This document shows positions 1-6,923 of a stretch of 22,369 nucleotides of DNA, piece by piece. Within the stretch, counting starts at the first letter, position 1; the number at the start of each line of letters is the position of its first letter. The notes under the pieces were generated by a model. That model saw nothing but the letters and a program-made list of their open reading frames with translations, had not been told where the DNA came from and made no database searches. The DNA is from a virus. The position numbers were made by a program, and so were the translations under genes. The DNA lies in the IMG/VR virus record IMGVR_UViG_3300025872_002554, positions 1 to 22,369 of that record, one strand, 5' to 3'.

Positions 1-169
1 CGAATCCAGGTAACTGATAGGCACTGCAAGTAGGAGTGAAAGCGCCAGGCAAGCTAAACAGGACCACACGCTTTCCATTGAAAAGTTCTGCAGATGTTTT
101 ATTTACAAACTCGCCAGATTCACGAAGTACAAACTGCACTTGTGGAACTTCATATTGTTCTTTACGCAT
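1..169 (-). CDS. Peroxiredoxin, Prx5-type (AhpC/TSA superfamily), partial
   Basis: Only the first 56 residues are inside the window; the gene runs off the left edge. The translation contains the run LPGAFTPTCS (residues 40-49), the peroxidatic-cysteine loop of the Prx5 group, with Cys48 as the expected catalytic residue, followed by YQLPGF. Prx5 enzymes reduce hydrogen and alkyl peroxides using thiol donors such as glutaredoxin. The start ATG is preceded by a strong TGGAGG ribosome binding site. The gene follows a short hli gene by 11 bases and probably belongs to the same redox/photosynthesis-support transcript as the ferredoxin. Whether a glutaredoxin domain is fused at the C-terminus, as in some bacterial relatives, cannot be seen here. 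Confidence 0.85.
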   Translation of the reverse strand, partial: MRKEQYEVPQVQFVLRESGEFVNKTSAELFNGKRVVLFSLPGAFTPTCSAYQLPGF

Positions 170-180
170 TTTAACCTCCA

Positions 181-300
181 TCAAAATACACCGGGAATAA
201 TTTGACCAGTAACAAGGTATGACCCCATAGCAGATACAATTCCAATCATTGCTGCCCAACCATTAATACGTTCACTGCGCTCGTTAAAAAGATTTTTCAT
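181..300 (-). CDS. hli: High-light-inducible protein (short Hli)
   Basis: This 39-residue protein contains ERINGWAAMIG (residues 10-20), which fits the chlorophyll a/b-binding ExxNGxxAMxG signature, within one hydrophobic helix and a short C-terminal tail ending PGVF. Hli proteins sit in thylakoid membranes, bind chlorophyll and carotenoid and protect photosystems under light stress; marine cyanophages commonly carry them. The start ATG overlaps the stop of the upstream 65-residue gene (ATGA). A GGAGA ribosome binding site lies about six bases upstream, inside that gene's end. It is shorter than the other Hli in the window because it lacks the N-terminal extension. Confidence 0.9.
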   Translation of the reverse strand: MKNLFNERSERINGWAAMIGIVSAMGSYLVTGQIIPGVF

Positions 301-494
301 TTATTTTCTCCTTGATAAAGGTGTTGTTGTTTAAGATTAGGGTCTGGATTACATACCAGTTTTTCTTTTACAGGTTTGATAACAATAAACTTGTCATTCT
401 TTAGGGTGCCTGCCACCTTTACTTCAAGTTCTAGATTATTCCAATCTAGACTTTGGAGAGCAACTCCAAGTTGCCCCAACATTCCAGCACTCAC
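297..494 (-). CDS. Small conserved-type hypothetical protein (65 aa)
   Basis: I do not recognise the family. The product has 65 residues with no membrane segment and a Lys/Val-rich middle ([20 protein letters not shown]) that looks like beta strands. The favoured start is a GTG that overlaps the ferredoxin stop codon and has AGGAAG seven bases upstream; an in-frame ATG four codons later is the alternative. Junctions on both sides are 4-base overlaps, with petF before it and the short hli gene after it. That tight packing is the main evidence that it is a real gene translated with the electron-transport genes. Confidence 0.7.
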   Translation of the reverse strand: MSAGMLGQLGVALQSLDWNNLELEVKVAGTLKNDKFIVIKPVKEKLVCNPDPNLKQQHLYQGENK

Positions 495-784
495 AGGTTT
501 TCTTCCTGTTCAGTAAGAATAACACAATCGCTAGCGGGATAAGCAACACAGGTTAGAATAAACCCATCTTCCATTTGTTCATCATCAAGGAATGATTGGT
601 CACTATTGTCTACCTGACCACTGATAAGTTTACCAGCACAGGTAGAACAAGCACCAGCACGACAGGAATAAGGAAGGTCAATATCTGCTTCTTCAGCAGC
701 TTCAAGAATGTATTGATCGTCAGTACACTGAAAAGTACTTTCAGTGCCATCAGAAGAACGAAGAGTGATGTTGTAAGTTTTCAT
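491..784 (-). CDS. petF: Plant-type [2Fe-2S] ferredoxin
   Basis: This 97-residue protein has the full length and cysteine pattern of photosynthetic-type ferredoxins: CRAGACSTC supplies Cys41, Cys46 and Cys49, and LTCVAYP supplies Cys79. These four residues ligate one [2Fe-2S] cluster. In the host, ferredoxin takes electrons from photosystem I and passes them to FNR, bilin reductases, thioredoxin reductase and other enzymes; cyanophage ferredoxins are known to be redox active. Its start lies five bases after the stop of a 28-residue membrane peptide gene, with no clear Shine-Dalgarno sequence, so translation may be coupled. It could also supply electrons to the RfbH-like iron-sulfur dehydratase encoded in the same window (inference). 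Confidence 0.95.
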   Translation of the reverse strand: MKTYNITLRSSDGTESTFQCTDDQYILEAAEEADIDLPYSCRAGACSTCAGKLISGQVDNSDQSFLDDEQMEDGFILTCVAYPASDCVILTEQEENL

Positions 785-789
785 AAAAA

Positions 790-876
790 TCAGTAAGTTT
801 TAGATAGTTGATTAATGGAGTGTGCCAACAAAACAAAGAAGGCAACACTTGTGATTGTAAAGATTATTTCGGGCAT
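790..876 (-). CDS. 28-residue single-span membrane peptide
   Basis: A short open frame starts at an ATG with GGAGAC about six bases upstream, a better ribosome binding site than that of petF just downstream. The product has 28 residues: a hydrophobic stretch of about 18 ([15 protein letters not shown]) and a short polar C-terminal tail (NQLSKTY). It resembles, in size and shape only, the one-helix subunits of photosystem II or cytochrome b6f. I see no diagnostic residues that assign it to one of them. It lies between a 104-residue hypothetical gene and petF, so a thylakoid location is plausible but inferred. Confidence 0.65.
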   Translation of the reverse strand: MPEIIFTITSVAFFVLLAHSINQLSKTY

Positions 877-894
877 TTTTTGTCTCCTGGAATA

Positions 895-1209
895 CTAGTG
901 AAAACCAGCACCAGACATCCAACCCTCTTGGAAGTTTTCAGAACCTCCTAAAGAAGGTAGAGGATCAAGTGCTATAGTTGTAGCAACATTCTTTGTTGCA
1001 ATCTGATACATAACCTCATGGATATTTTCTGGTTCTTTGGGTTGAGGTTCTTCATACTCAGAAATCAATTGTAAATCTGCCTCTGCTTGCTCTCTTGCTT
1101 CTTTCAAAGCTTTCGCAGCAACTGATTTTTCTGTTAAAGGAGCAGGACCAAACCAAGGGTCATCCTCCAATACTTCAGGAGCAGGAACACCAACATAAGT
1201 CAGATTCAT
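895..1209 (-). CDS. Hypothetical acidic protein (104 aa)
   Basis: I do not recognise the family. The 104-residue product has a Pro-rich N-terminus (VPAPEVLEDDPWFGPAP), a central charged helix rich in Ala, Glu and Lys (about residues 28-55), an acidic Pro/Glu linker and a Gly-rich C-terminus. No membrane segment or signal peptide is visible, so it is probably soluble. The ATG follows GAAGAAAG and begins six bases after the stop of the longer hli gene, placing it in the hli-ferredoxin transcript. Codon use and AT content match its neighbours. Confidence 0.75.
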   Translation of the reverse strand: MNLTYVGVPAPEVLEDDPWFGPAPLTEKSVAAKALKEAREQAEADLQLISEYEEPQPKEPENIHEVMYQIATKNVATTIALDPLPSLGGSENFQEGWMSGAGFH

Positions 1210-1215
1210 CTTTCT

Positions 1216-1425
1216 TCAGAGAACGCCAAAGAACAGTTTACCAGTAATTGCATAAGAAATCAAGGCTGCTACAAAACCCATCATTGCCCAACGACCATTC
1301 ATCTTTTCTGCTTTTACAGCATAGGGTTCAATACCATAACGCTCAAGATCTTCCTTGGTCATATACATGGAAGGCTCTTTAGCCCACATATTCACTTGTC
1401 CAAACTCGTTTTTTGTTACAGTCAT
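1216..1425 (-). CDS. hli: High-light-inducible protein (long Hli)
   Basis: The 69-residue product ends in a chlorophyll-binding helix containing EKMNGRWAMMG, an exact fit to ExxNGRxAMxG, followed by FVAALISYAITGKLFFGVL. The N-terminal 35 residues are polar and contain EDLERYGIEPYAVKAEKMNG, as in the longer phage Hli proteins. I chose the ATG at 1425 rather than one 13 codons upstream because the extension would read through the -10 element and late-promoter-like motif at 1440-1458. The gene is first in its transcript, directly behind a terminator/promoter composite. The expected role is binding free chlorophyll and dissipating energy in infected cells under light. Confidence 0.92.
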   Translation of the reverse strand: MTVTKNEFGQVNMWAKEPSMYMTKEDLERYGIEPYAVKAEKMNGRWAMMGFVAALISYAITGKLFFGVL

Positions 1426-1439
1426 TGTCTTTTTGTAAA

Positions 1440-1447
1440 GATTTATA
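1440..1447 (-). promoter_or_regulatory. T4-like late promoter motif for hli
   Basis: TATAAATC on the minus strand matches seven of eight positions of the T4 late promoter consensus TATAAATA and lies 14 bases before the hli ATG. With the sigma70-type promoter immediately upstream, it would allow both early and late expression of hli. The call rests on sequence match only; AT-rich DNA gives such matches by chance. Confidence 0.4.
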
Positions 1448-1452
1448 ACACA

Positions 1453-1481
1453 ATTATATAGCAAAAATAAAGAGGGGTCAA
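1453..1481 (-). promoter_or_regulatory. Sigma70-type promoter for the hli-petF transcript
   Basis: TTGACC (1476-1481) and TATAAT (1453-1458) are separated by exactly 17 bases on the minus strand. The -35 box occupies the loop and one arm of the terminator hairpin at 1470-1490, and the T-rich tail of that terminator forms the spacer. The expected start point is near 1446, about 20 bases before the hli ATG. This is the type of promoter read by host RNA polymerase early in infection. Confidence 0.75.
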
Positions 1482-1490
1482 GCCCCTCTT
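1462..1490 (-). terminator. Rho-independent terminator after the secreted-protein gene
   Basis: On the minus strand an 8-bp perfect stem (AAGAGGGG with CCCCTCTT, arms 1483-1490 and 1470-1477) closes a 5-base loop and is followed by TATTTTT. It lies about 60 bases after the stop of the barrel-like gene and should end transcripts from it and any read-through from the glycan operon. Confidence 0.85.
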
Positions 1491-1510
1491 GTTAGAAAAT
1501 CCTGACAGAT

Positions 1511-1526
1511 TAAGTATTAATACTTA
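1511..1526. repeat. 16-bp perfect palindrome
   Basis: TAAGTATTAATACTTA is its own reverse complement and lies between the stop codon at 1548 and the terminator at 1490. It could be an operator, a site for a dimeric DNA-binding protein, or a weak RNA hairpin that protects the 3' end. Being AT-rich, it may also be chance. Confidence 0.4.
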
Positions 1527-1547
1527 TCTCAGTTTATGAGTAATTTA

Positions 1548-1925
1548 TCAGAAGGAGTAACGAACCTTCAGTTCACCACCAAGAGCGAATACTTCGCTGT
1601 CAAAACCATACTCACCAGCAACTTTGAATTTACCAGTCAGATTGTTAGCAATAGGGAAGTTAACACCAACTTCACCAACAGCAACACCCTCATCGGTGCC
1701 ACCATTGTTCCACTCATAACCAGGACCAATTTCACCAAATACGGTTACACCATTGGAAGCTTTCTGCTCGTAACCAACACGAAGTTCGGTTTGAGCACCA
1801 GTGAAATCACCACCATCGGTAATGACGCCAGCACCGGTGGTCTTGCTCTCAACATAAGGGCCAGCGAACGCAGCGGTGGCAAGGAAAGGAGCAGCAGCAA
1901 CAGCTGCGATTGCGGATTTAAACAT
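1548..1925 (-). CDS. Secreted, outer-membrane-barrel-like protein (125 aa)
   Basis: The N-terminus MFKSAIAAVAAAPFLATAAFA is a clear Sec signal peptide (Lys, hydrophobic core, AFA cleavage site before GPYVE). The mature part of about 104 residues alternates polar and hydrophobic residues in beta-hairpin fashion (TELRVGYEQKASNGVTVFGEIGPGYEW, then GEVGVNFPI and FKVAGEYGF) and ends in an aromatic residue, VRYSF, as outer-membrane barrels usually do. I chose the ATG at 1925 because it has GAGG upstream and begins the signal peptide; the open frame extends further upstream only through leader sequence. Such a protein could alter the host outer membrane during infection. The specific function is unknown to me. 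It has its own promoter and terminator. Confidence 0.75.
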   Translation of the reverse strand: MFKSAIAAVAAAPFLATAAFAGPYVESKTTGAGVITDGGDFTGAQTELRVGYEQKASNGVTVFGEIGPGYEWNNGGTDEGVAVGEVGVNFPIANNLTGKFKVAGEYGFDSEVFALGGELKVRYSF

Positions 1926-2036
1926 AATAGTACCTCTATATTTTCTCGCAGAGTTATACCTGCGGATGTAAGGAGTTTCGACTAACTCCGTTTGATTCAG
2001 TGACTCAACGAGTATTTGAGGTCTCATCACTTGAAC
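1926..2036 (-). promoter_or_regulatory. Long structured 5' leader of the secreted-protein gene
   Basis: About 110 bases separate the predicted start point from the ATG at 1925. They contain small inverted repeats on the minus strand: CTCAA/TTGAG, GGAGTT/AACTCC and CGCAG/CTGCG, the last just before the GAGG ribosome binding site. No known riboswitch class is recognisable. The leader is by far the longest in this compact genome segment, suggesting control of translation or RNA stability. Confidence 0.5.
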
Positions 2037-2037
2037 A

Positions 2038-2045
2038 TATTTATT
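2038..2045 (-). promoter_or_regulatory. Late-promoter-like motif AATAAATA
   Basis: The minus strand reads AATAAATA, seven of eight bases of the T4 late consensus, overlapping the -10 element of the sigma70-type promoter at 2043-2072. This is a motif match only. Confidence 0.3.
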
Positions 2046-2072
2046 TTAACATTCTCTTTGGGATCATGTCAA
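2043..2072 (-). promoter_or_regulatory. Sigma70-type promoter for the secreted-protein gene
   Basis: A consensus TTGACA (2067-2072) and TAAAAT (2043-2048) are separated by 18 bases on the minus strand. The -35 box contains the TGA stop codon of the last glycan-operon gene. I found no terminator between that gene and this promoter, so operon read-through may add to expression. Confidence 0.7.
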
Positions 2073-2866
2073 GTGTTTTGTTGGGCAGCAGAATTTTCAG
2101 TTACCCTTCCAAGGTATGGATCATAATTCATATAATCTTTAATATCAATACTCGCACCATTTTGTTGCCAAAAATTTGACTGAGCTTCATAGTTACCTTT
2201 ATGAAAAGCATCTACATGCTCAGGATGAATACTAGATCCCAGTTCCGTTCTATAAAGAAGTAGAGGAATAGAAAAAGTATTTCCTGAATTGTAAATCAAA
2301 TCATCAGCAACAGGTCTTGGTTTACATCCGTTGTCCAACTTATATTTTTCTCCACGACAATGTAACCTAACAAGTTTTTCCGCATGATATCTATTGATTA
2401 TATAACAAGCTGTGGAGAAATCATTTACAAATCTCTTATGTAGTTTTACATGAATATCACCAGTACAGATGATAGCAATTTGAATTACATCATAGTCATA
2501 TGGAAAATGTGCGTAGAAATCATCCCAAGTAAAGTTCCAGTAACGAACGAGATCCAAACTACAATCATCCTCCATGATGACAGCATAAGGACTATCAGAA
2601 GTTTTCAAGTAATGCTTAAGTGCTTTAAGATGTGAAGTGGTACATCCAATCTCTCCAGAACTCATCATCTCAGGATAACGACCTGTCAGAATATCACTCA
2701 AGTCATCTTCTCTACCATCATAGGCAGAGATTCTCTCGTAGGTTTCAATTTCCCAATATTTAAACTGGGACTCCATATACTCTCTTCTTTCTGGTTGATC
2801 ATCAAGATTCAAGTAATATATTGGACCAATGTTTTTTAATTTGTAAGTAGATTTGTTTTTATCCAT
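2069..2866 (-). CDS. Glycosyltransferase family 25 (LPS-type)
   Basis: The N-terminal half shows the GT25 pattern: IYYLNLDDQPERRE (residues 16-29), YERISAYDGRE (43-53), GEIGCTTSHLKAL (71-83) and the acidic metal-site motif VIMEDDCSL (96-104). GT25 enzymes include bacterial LPS galactosyltransferases and eukaryotic collagen galactosyltransferases, and they act at the cytoplasmic face. The 265-residue length is normal for the family. It is the last gene of the glycan operon and its start overlaps the preceding gene by eight bases. Donor and acceptor cannot be read from sequence; UDP-galactose or another sugar made by this cluster is possible. Confidence 0.85.
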   Translation of the reverse strand: MDKNKSTYKLKNIGPIYYLNLDDQPERREYMESQFKYWEIETYERISAYDGREDDLSDILTGRYPEMMSSGEIGCTTSHLKALKHYLKTSDSPYAVIMEDDCSLDLVRYWNFTWDDFYAHFPYDYDVIQIAIICTGDIHVKLHKRFVNDFSTACYIINRYHAEKLVRLHCRGEKYKLDNGCKPRPVADDLIYNSGNTFSIPLLLYRTELGSSIHPEHVDAFHKGNYEAQSNFWQQNGASIDIKDYMNYDPYLGRVTENSAAQQNT

Positions 2867-3677
2867 TATACTTTTTGAGATAATCTTGTTTTGAATAATA
2901 CTCCAATAGTTGCTCTCTATTCATTTGTTGAATTTTTTCCCACTCTTCCATATTGGAAACCATGTGTGGATTATTAAACCAAGAGTTTTCTCCTCTTGAG
3001 TGTTCCAAATGATAGACATAATCATTGATTCTACCAACATTATATCCTAGAGTTACAAATCTGTAAAATCTTTCTTTGTCTTCTGGTGCGTATGCTTTAA
3101 AGTTTTCATTTTCCATTCCCCCATCAATATAAACTTGACGATTAAAGAATTGAACCCATCCGGAATCTGAAGTGTGAAGTTTTGAGTGTTTCTCAAGATT
3201 TTCAAAATCACCTGTTTGTAAAAATTGAGAAACTATTTCATCAGTAGCAAACACTTGCTTTTGATACATTCCTTGTCCATAAGGATAAATCACATCGTGA
3301 GTATGATGAATGATGGACTGATATGCTTCATGATAGGAATCTATAGGAAGTAGAACATCACAATCATAGTTAACAACTATCTCTGTCTTTGCCTCCATTA
3401 TCATTTCGTTCAAAACTTTTTGACGATGAAAGAGTGGTTCATTACTCTTCTCAAAAATATGAAAGATGTGAGTATCAACATCATAAAAATCTTTTAGAAC
3501 AGGAACAACATCTCTAATAAAAACAGATTCAGAGTCTACCTCTTTGATAATGATGTTTGTATCAAAGTTGTCTATTAAAAATGCTGTTGTTGTAATAACA
3601 TTACGCAACCTATCTTGAGATTCAATACGAATTGGAATAATAAAAGTTGCTTCTTTTAAATCAAATCTAGAATTCAT
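2859..3677 (-). CDS. GT-A fold glycosyltransferase (GT2/GT7C-like)
   Basis: The protein begins with a GT-A beta strand (ATFIIPIRIES, residues 10-20), has the metal-binding DxD motif in VVNYDCDVLLP (101-111), and later GGMENENFKAYAPEDKERFY (186-205), which resembles the acceptor-side GGxExEdF..W..ED segment of galactosyltransferase-like (GT7 C-terminal) domains. It therefore looks like an inverting nucleotide-sugar transferase. The ATG at 3677 shares one base with the preceding TGA (TGATG), supporting coupled translation. An upstream in-frame ATG at 3692 lacks a ribosome binding site and would overlap the fucosyltransferase gene. Sugar specificity is unknown. Confidence 0.75.
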   Translation of the reverse strand: MNSRFDLKEATFIIPIRIESQDRLRNVITTTAFLIDNFDTNIIIKEVDSESVFIRDVVPVLKDFYDVDTHIFHIFEKSNEPLFHRQKVLNEMIMEAKTEIVVNYDCDVLLPIDSYHEAYQSIIHHTHDVIYPYGQGMYQKQVFATDEIVSQFLQTGDFENLEKHSKLHTSDSGWVQFFNRQVYIDGGMENENFKAYAPEDKERFYRFVTLGYNVGRINDYVYHLEHSRGENSWFNNPHMVSNMEEWEKIQQMNREQLLEYYSKQDYLKKYNG

Positions 3678-4525
3678 CACAAGACATTCCATTCAGGACA
3701 GTACAAATCCTTTGTATCTTTATCAGCATACGCTGGACCAAACCACATTTTGGGTGCGATTACTTTTTTATTGGGATTGGATTGTAACCATGCTCCCCAC
3801 CAACTCATGGAACTATTAGCAATAATGGCATGTGAACAAAGTGACATCAAACACAAGTCTGTATATGGTAAGAAGGATCCATCATCATACTTATATTGTG
3901 GTTCTGAAATAAAGAATCTATCACCAGAGAAAAATTCTTGCTCCTTTACCCAGTCCACAGAATCAGAAAAAACAATCACTGGTTGATTATCAGAAAACTC
4001 TTGAAGTGCTCTCTCATAATAATCCAAAGACTGAACTGGATGTTGGTCTGAGCAATTTACATATGCCCATTTGAATCCTCTTGGGTCAATAAGATTTGGA
4101 TCACCACGACGAACATGGAGCATGATTGGTTCTTGTCCATCAAACTGCTCTATGAATTCTTTACAAGGATTCAAATGTTCATCTAAAAAAGTAAAATCTT
4201 TTTTGATTATATCGGAAATATGTTTGAAATACTTTTCAGACTGAAAAAATCCATACAGACTTACATTGTCTGGACAGTTATCAAACAATTTTTCATCAAA
4301 ATGAAAATGTTCTTCACGAACATAGTTCTCTTCTTGAATATATCCTACAGGAATATGATCAAGATTAAAACATTCGTGAAGGCTATAATTTTCAATACCC
4401 TTATTTTCTGGTGAGGGAATAGTAATGTCATAATTATGTTTTGCTGCTATTCCCCGTAGGGCAGAAAACTCAAACATCTGATTGCCAAGACGCCCAAGAT
4501 GACCTAGATGATTAAAACCTATCAT
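3677..4525 (-). CDS. Alpha-1,2-fucosyltransferase, family GT11 (copy 1)
   Basis: Key GT11 motifs are present in order: GRLGNQMFEF (residues 11-20), the donor-binding HVRRGDP (137-143) and NSSMSWWGAWL (237-247). GT11 enzymes transfer L-fucose from GDP-fucose to galactose-type acceptors; the HxRRxD segment contacts the GDP-sugar. The 282-residue length is typical. GDP-fucose would come from the gmd and fcl genes of the same operon. Residues NCPDNVSLYGFFQSEKYFKH are nearly repeated in the second copy at 6131-6922, showing that the two are paralogs. Overlaps on both sides (ATGA and TGATG) tie it into the operon. Confidence 0.88.
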   Translation of the reverse strand: MIGFNHLGHLGRLGNQMFEFSALRGIAAKHNYDITIPSPENKGIENYSLHECFNLDHIPVGYIQEENYVREEHFHFDEKLFDNCPDNVSLYGFFQSEKYFKHISDIIKKDFTFLDEHLNPCKEFIEQFDGQEPIMLHVRRGDPNLIDPRGFKWAYVNCSDQHPVQSLDYYERALQEFSDNQPVIVFSDSVDWVKEQEFFSGDRFFISEPQYKYDDGSFLPYTDLCLMSLCSHAIIANSSMSWWGAWLQSNPNKKVIAPKMWFGPAYADKDTKDLYCPEWNVL

Positions 4526-5391
4526 AAGAATTTCAAAAGATTATTTACTCGGTTGATGAAGGTATGATTTTCTTTAACGTAATTCATTGCCTCTCTCATA
4601 TTTACACTCTGATTAATCTCTGCTTCCAGAAGATTTTGATATAGTGTTTGTGGAGTTCCACCAAAAACAACATAGTCTCCAAGAGCACGTTTGACTAGTG
4701 GAGAGTTGGTTCCAGTAATTCTACCATAACTAATGTTCTTCCACATTCTACATGGAATATATCCGTGTTGAAGGTGGAAGTCACTTCTAAAATCTGGACA
4801 CAAAAAAGACTGCCTTATCAGATTTCTATTTTCCTCATCACTGGCATTCTGGGTATAAACCATAAATTCAACGCCGTGGTTTTTACTTATAATATTAGCA
4901 AATTCTTGTGCCCACCAAAATCCCTGCTCATATAACATTGCAACATAATGCAGTTTCTTTTGTTCAGGATTGAATACCACATAATCATCAACATCTATCT
5001 CACTTGGAAGAAGATCTGTTCCCCAAGGTTGATACAATGTTCTCGTTTGATTATCCCAATACGCAAGATCGGAAATCTTTTCATGCACTTCCTCTCTCGG
5101 CAAGTAGTTACCAAGTTTCAAAATATTCTCATAGGGTATTCCTTTTTCAACAAGTTCGCCCTCAGGAAAATGATGTGTAATATACTTACAATCTTTTCTT
5201 ATTGGCAGACCTCTCTTTACAGAATCTTCAACAAAAATTAAAGAGTTTGATACATCAATGGTATCTACGTCAGTCGTATCAACCCAATGAGTTTCCCACC
5301 CAAGATCCTTAAAAGCCCTATAGTATCCATTTTGAACATAACTATGAGTCGATGTGTGTAACTTATGTGCCCAGATTATTACTTTGTTCAT
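4522..5391 (-). CDS. Putative glycosyltransferase (GT-B-like), family uncertain
   Basis: I cannot place this 289-residue protein in a named family with certainty. The N-terminal half alternates strands and helices like a Rossmann domain (VIIWAHKLHTSTHSY, then SLIFVEDSVKRGLP and KYITHHFPE). The C-terminal half contains HYVAMLYEQGFWWAQEF and a motif around residues 217-231, MWKNISYGRITGTNSP, resembling the loop in GT-B transferases that lines the nucleotide-sugar pocket, followed by Leu/Glu-rich helices. There is no signal peptide or membrane span. Four-base overlaps with the GT2 and GT11 genes on either side make a glycosyltransferase role likely by context. Confidence 0.6.
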   Translation of the reverse strand: MNKVIIWAHKLHTSTHSYVQNGYYRAFKDLGWETHWVDTTDVDTIDVSNSLIFVEDSVKRGLPIRKDCKYITHHFPEGELVEKGIPYENILKLGNYLPREEVHEKISDLAYWDNQTRTLYQPWGTDLLPSEIDVDDYVVFNPEQKKLHYVAMLYEQGFWWAQEFANIISKNHGVEFMVYTQNASDEENRNLIRQSFLCPDFRSDFHLQHGYIPCRMWKNISYGRITGTNSPLVKRALGDYVVFGGTPQTLYQNLLEAEINQSVNMREAMNYVKENHTFINRVNNLLKFL

Positions 5392-6134
5392 TCAGAATAT
5401 TCCCAAGTATCAAAAAAATCTTTATGCTTTTCTTCAAGATATTCTAACTCACTTTGAATAAACTGCCAAGAGGTTCCGTCACCCTCAATAACAATATCAT
5501 AATTTATTTTTGAAGTTGCGTTATTGGAATGTTGTCTACCTGTTGTCAGAACATCATTAATAATAAGTGGAGATCCGTGTCTTAAACGAAGGCGATGATA
5601 CCATTCATGATCCATACTCAAAGAGACATTTGTATCAAAATATTCAATATCTCTGTTTCTAATAGTTACATTTGTTGGACAACCTAAAAGATTATTCCCC
5701 ACTAATAAATGATCTGGGTATTGGGGAATTCTAGTATCAAAGTAATTAATAGAATCGTAAGTGTGATTGAAAGAATTGACCAACCAATACCTATCACTAT
5801 TATCCAAAGATTCTACAATGATTTTAAGAGCGTCTTTAGAATAAAGAAAATCATCACAATGCAAAATTTTGATATATTCTCCTTTACATAGATCCATTAC
5901 AAAATTTGAATTGGCAGACATGCCAATATACTCAAGATTCTTTTTGTAGACAACATTAAATTTATCCTCATAAGACTTACATAATGTTTCTGCTAAATCA
6001 TTTTTTGAGTTGTCAGAAACAACAACCTCATAATCAACAAATGTCTGTTCCAATATACTATCAAAGCATTGTTTTAAATAAGACAGATCTTTTTCATCTT
6101 TAATATAAGTTGGTATAGCGATAGAAATTTTCAT
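5388..6134 (-). CDS. Family 2 glycosyltransferase
   Basis: This 248-residue protein opens with the classic GT2 strand KISIAIPTY (residues 2-10), then LKQCFDSILEQTFVDYEVVVSDN (20-42) and the nucleotide/metal site GEYIKILHCDDFLY (85-98), where Asp94-Asp95 serve as the DD motif. GT2 enzymes are inverting transferases using NDP-sugars. The chosen ATG lies in an ATGA overlap with the preceding fucosyltransferase; a TTG four codons upstream is less likely. The N-terminal catalytic domain is complete, but there is no C-terminal membrane domain, so it is probably a soluble peripheral enzyme. Acceptor and donor are unknown. Confidence 0.87.
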   Translation of the reverse strand: MKISIAIPTYIKDEKDLSYLKQCFDSILEQTFVDYEVVVSDNSKNDLAETLCKSYEDKFNVVYKKNLEYIGMSANSNFVMDLCKGEYIKILHCDDFLYSKDALKIIVESLDNSDRYWLVNSFNHTYDSINYFDTRIPQYPDHLLVGNNLLGCPTNVTIRNRDIEYFDTNVSLSMDHEWYHRLRLRHGSPLIINDVLTTGRQHSNNATSKINYDIVIEGDGTSWQFIQSELEYLEEKHKDFFDTWEYSE

Positions 6135-6922
6135 AGTAAAGTCCAATGGGGTAGATAAAGATCTTGTGTTGATAAGTGAGAACCACCAGAAGAATACCAG
6201 TTCTTAGGAGCAACGACATTCTTAGAATCTGCCAACCATGCTCCCCACCAACTAAATGAACTGTTGGCAATGATATGATGAGTACACATAGTCATCAAAC
6301 AAAGGTCCATGAGATTATTGTCAGTTTCAGAAACTAAAAATCTATCTGGTTTAAACAAGTCCTGCTGCTTACACCAATCAGTATCATCAGAAAAGATGAG
6401 AACTGGAAGACTACTATCAAATTGTTCCAGTGCTTTTTGGTAGTATTCAAAACTACATTGTCCGTGAAAAGAGAAATGTTCTGGTTTCAAGTAATCAGTT
6501 CTTCTTACATGTAGAGATATGACTTCATCAAACTCAAATGCTTCTTTACATGGATTCCAAATTTCATCCACAAAAGCGAAGTCTTCACGAATCTTATTTT
6601 CAATGTGTTTGAAATACTTTTCAGATTGAAAATACCCATACAAACTTACATTATTTGGGCAGTTATCAACAAAGTCCTGAGAGTAAACGTGAGAAGAATT
6701 GTCAGGTTCTTTATAATAATCTCCCTCAATGTATCCAATATGCGCTACACTAGGTAATTTGAATGCTTCAAATAATTGATGTTCATTCCACTGATCTCTA
6801 AAGTCTGAAGGAGGAATGGTAAACTCATAACCATTTCTAGCAGCAATACCTCTTGTGGCAGCGTACTGAAACATCTGATTGGCAAGTCTACCATTCTTCC
6901 CCAGGTGATTGTATCCGATCAT
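6131..6922 (-). CDS. Alpha-1,2-fucosyltransferase, family GT11 (copy 2)
   Basis: The motifs parallel copy 1: GRLANQMFQYAATRGIAARN (residues 11-30), HVRRTDY (138-144) and NSSFSWWGAWL (220-230). At 263 residues it is slightly shorter. The HxRRxD form is closer to the consensus than copy 1 (RRGD). A strong AGGAGA ribosome binding site five bases before the ATG is supplied by the last codons of the DUF5672 gene. Similarity to copy 1 at both protein and DNA level points to duplication and divergence, perhaps giving different acceptor preferences. GDP-L-fucose from gmd/fcl is the expected donor. Confidence 0.88.
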   Translation of the reverse strand: MIGYNHLGKNGRLANQMFQYAATRGIAARNGYEFTIPPSDFRDQWNEHQLFEAFKLPSVAHIGYIEGDYYKEPDNSSHVYSQDFVDNCPNNVSLYGYFQSEKYFKHIENKIREDFAFVDEIWNPCKEAFEFDEVISLHVRRTDYLKPEHFSFHGQCSFEYYQKALEQFDSSLPVLIFSDDTDWCKQQDLFKPDRFLVSETDNNLMDLCLMTMCTHHIIANSSFSWWGAWLADSKNVVAPKNWYSSGGSHLSTQDLYLPHWTLL

Positions 6923-6923
6923 A

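Noticed and set aside
1426-1464. 13-codon extension of the long Hli
   Set aside because: It would place coding sequence over the -10 element and late-promoter motif and has no ribosome binding site.
1536-1985. 149-codon plus-strand open frame
   Set aside because: It is antisense to the signal-peptide protein gene, has low-complexity Ser/Thr/Asn composition and no ribosome binding site.
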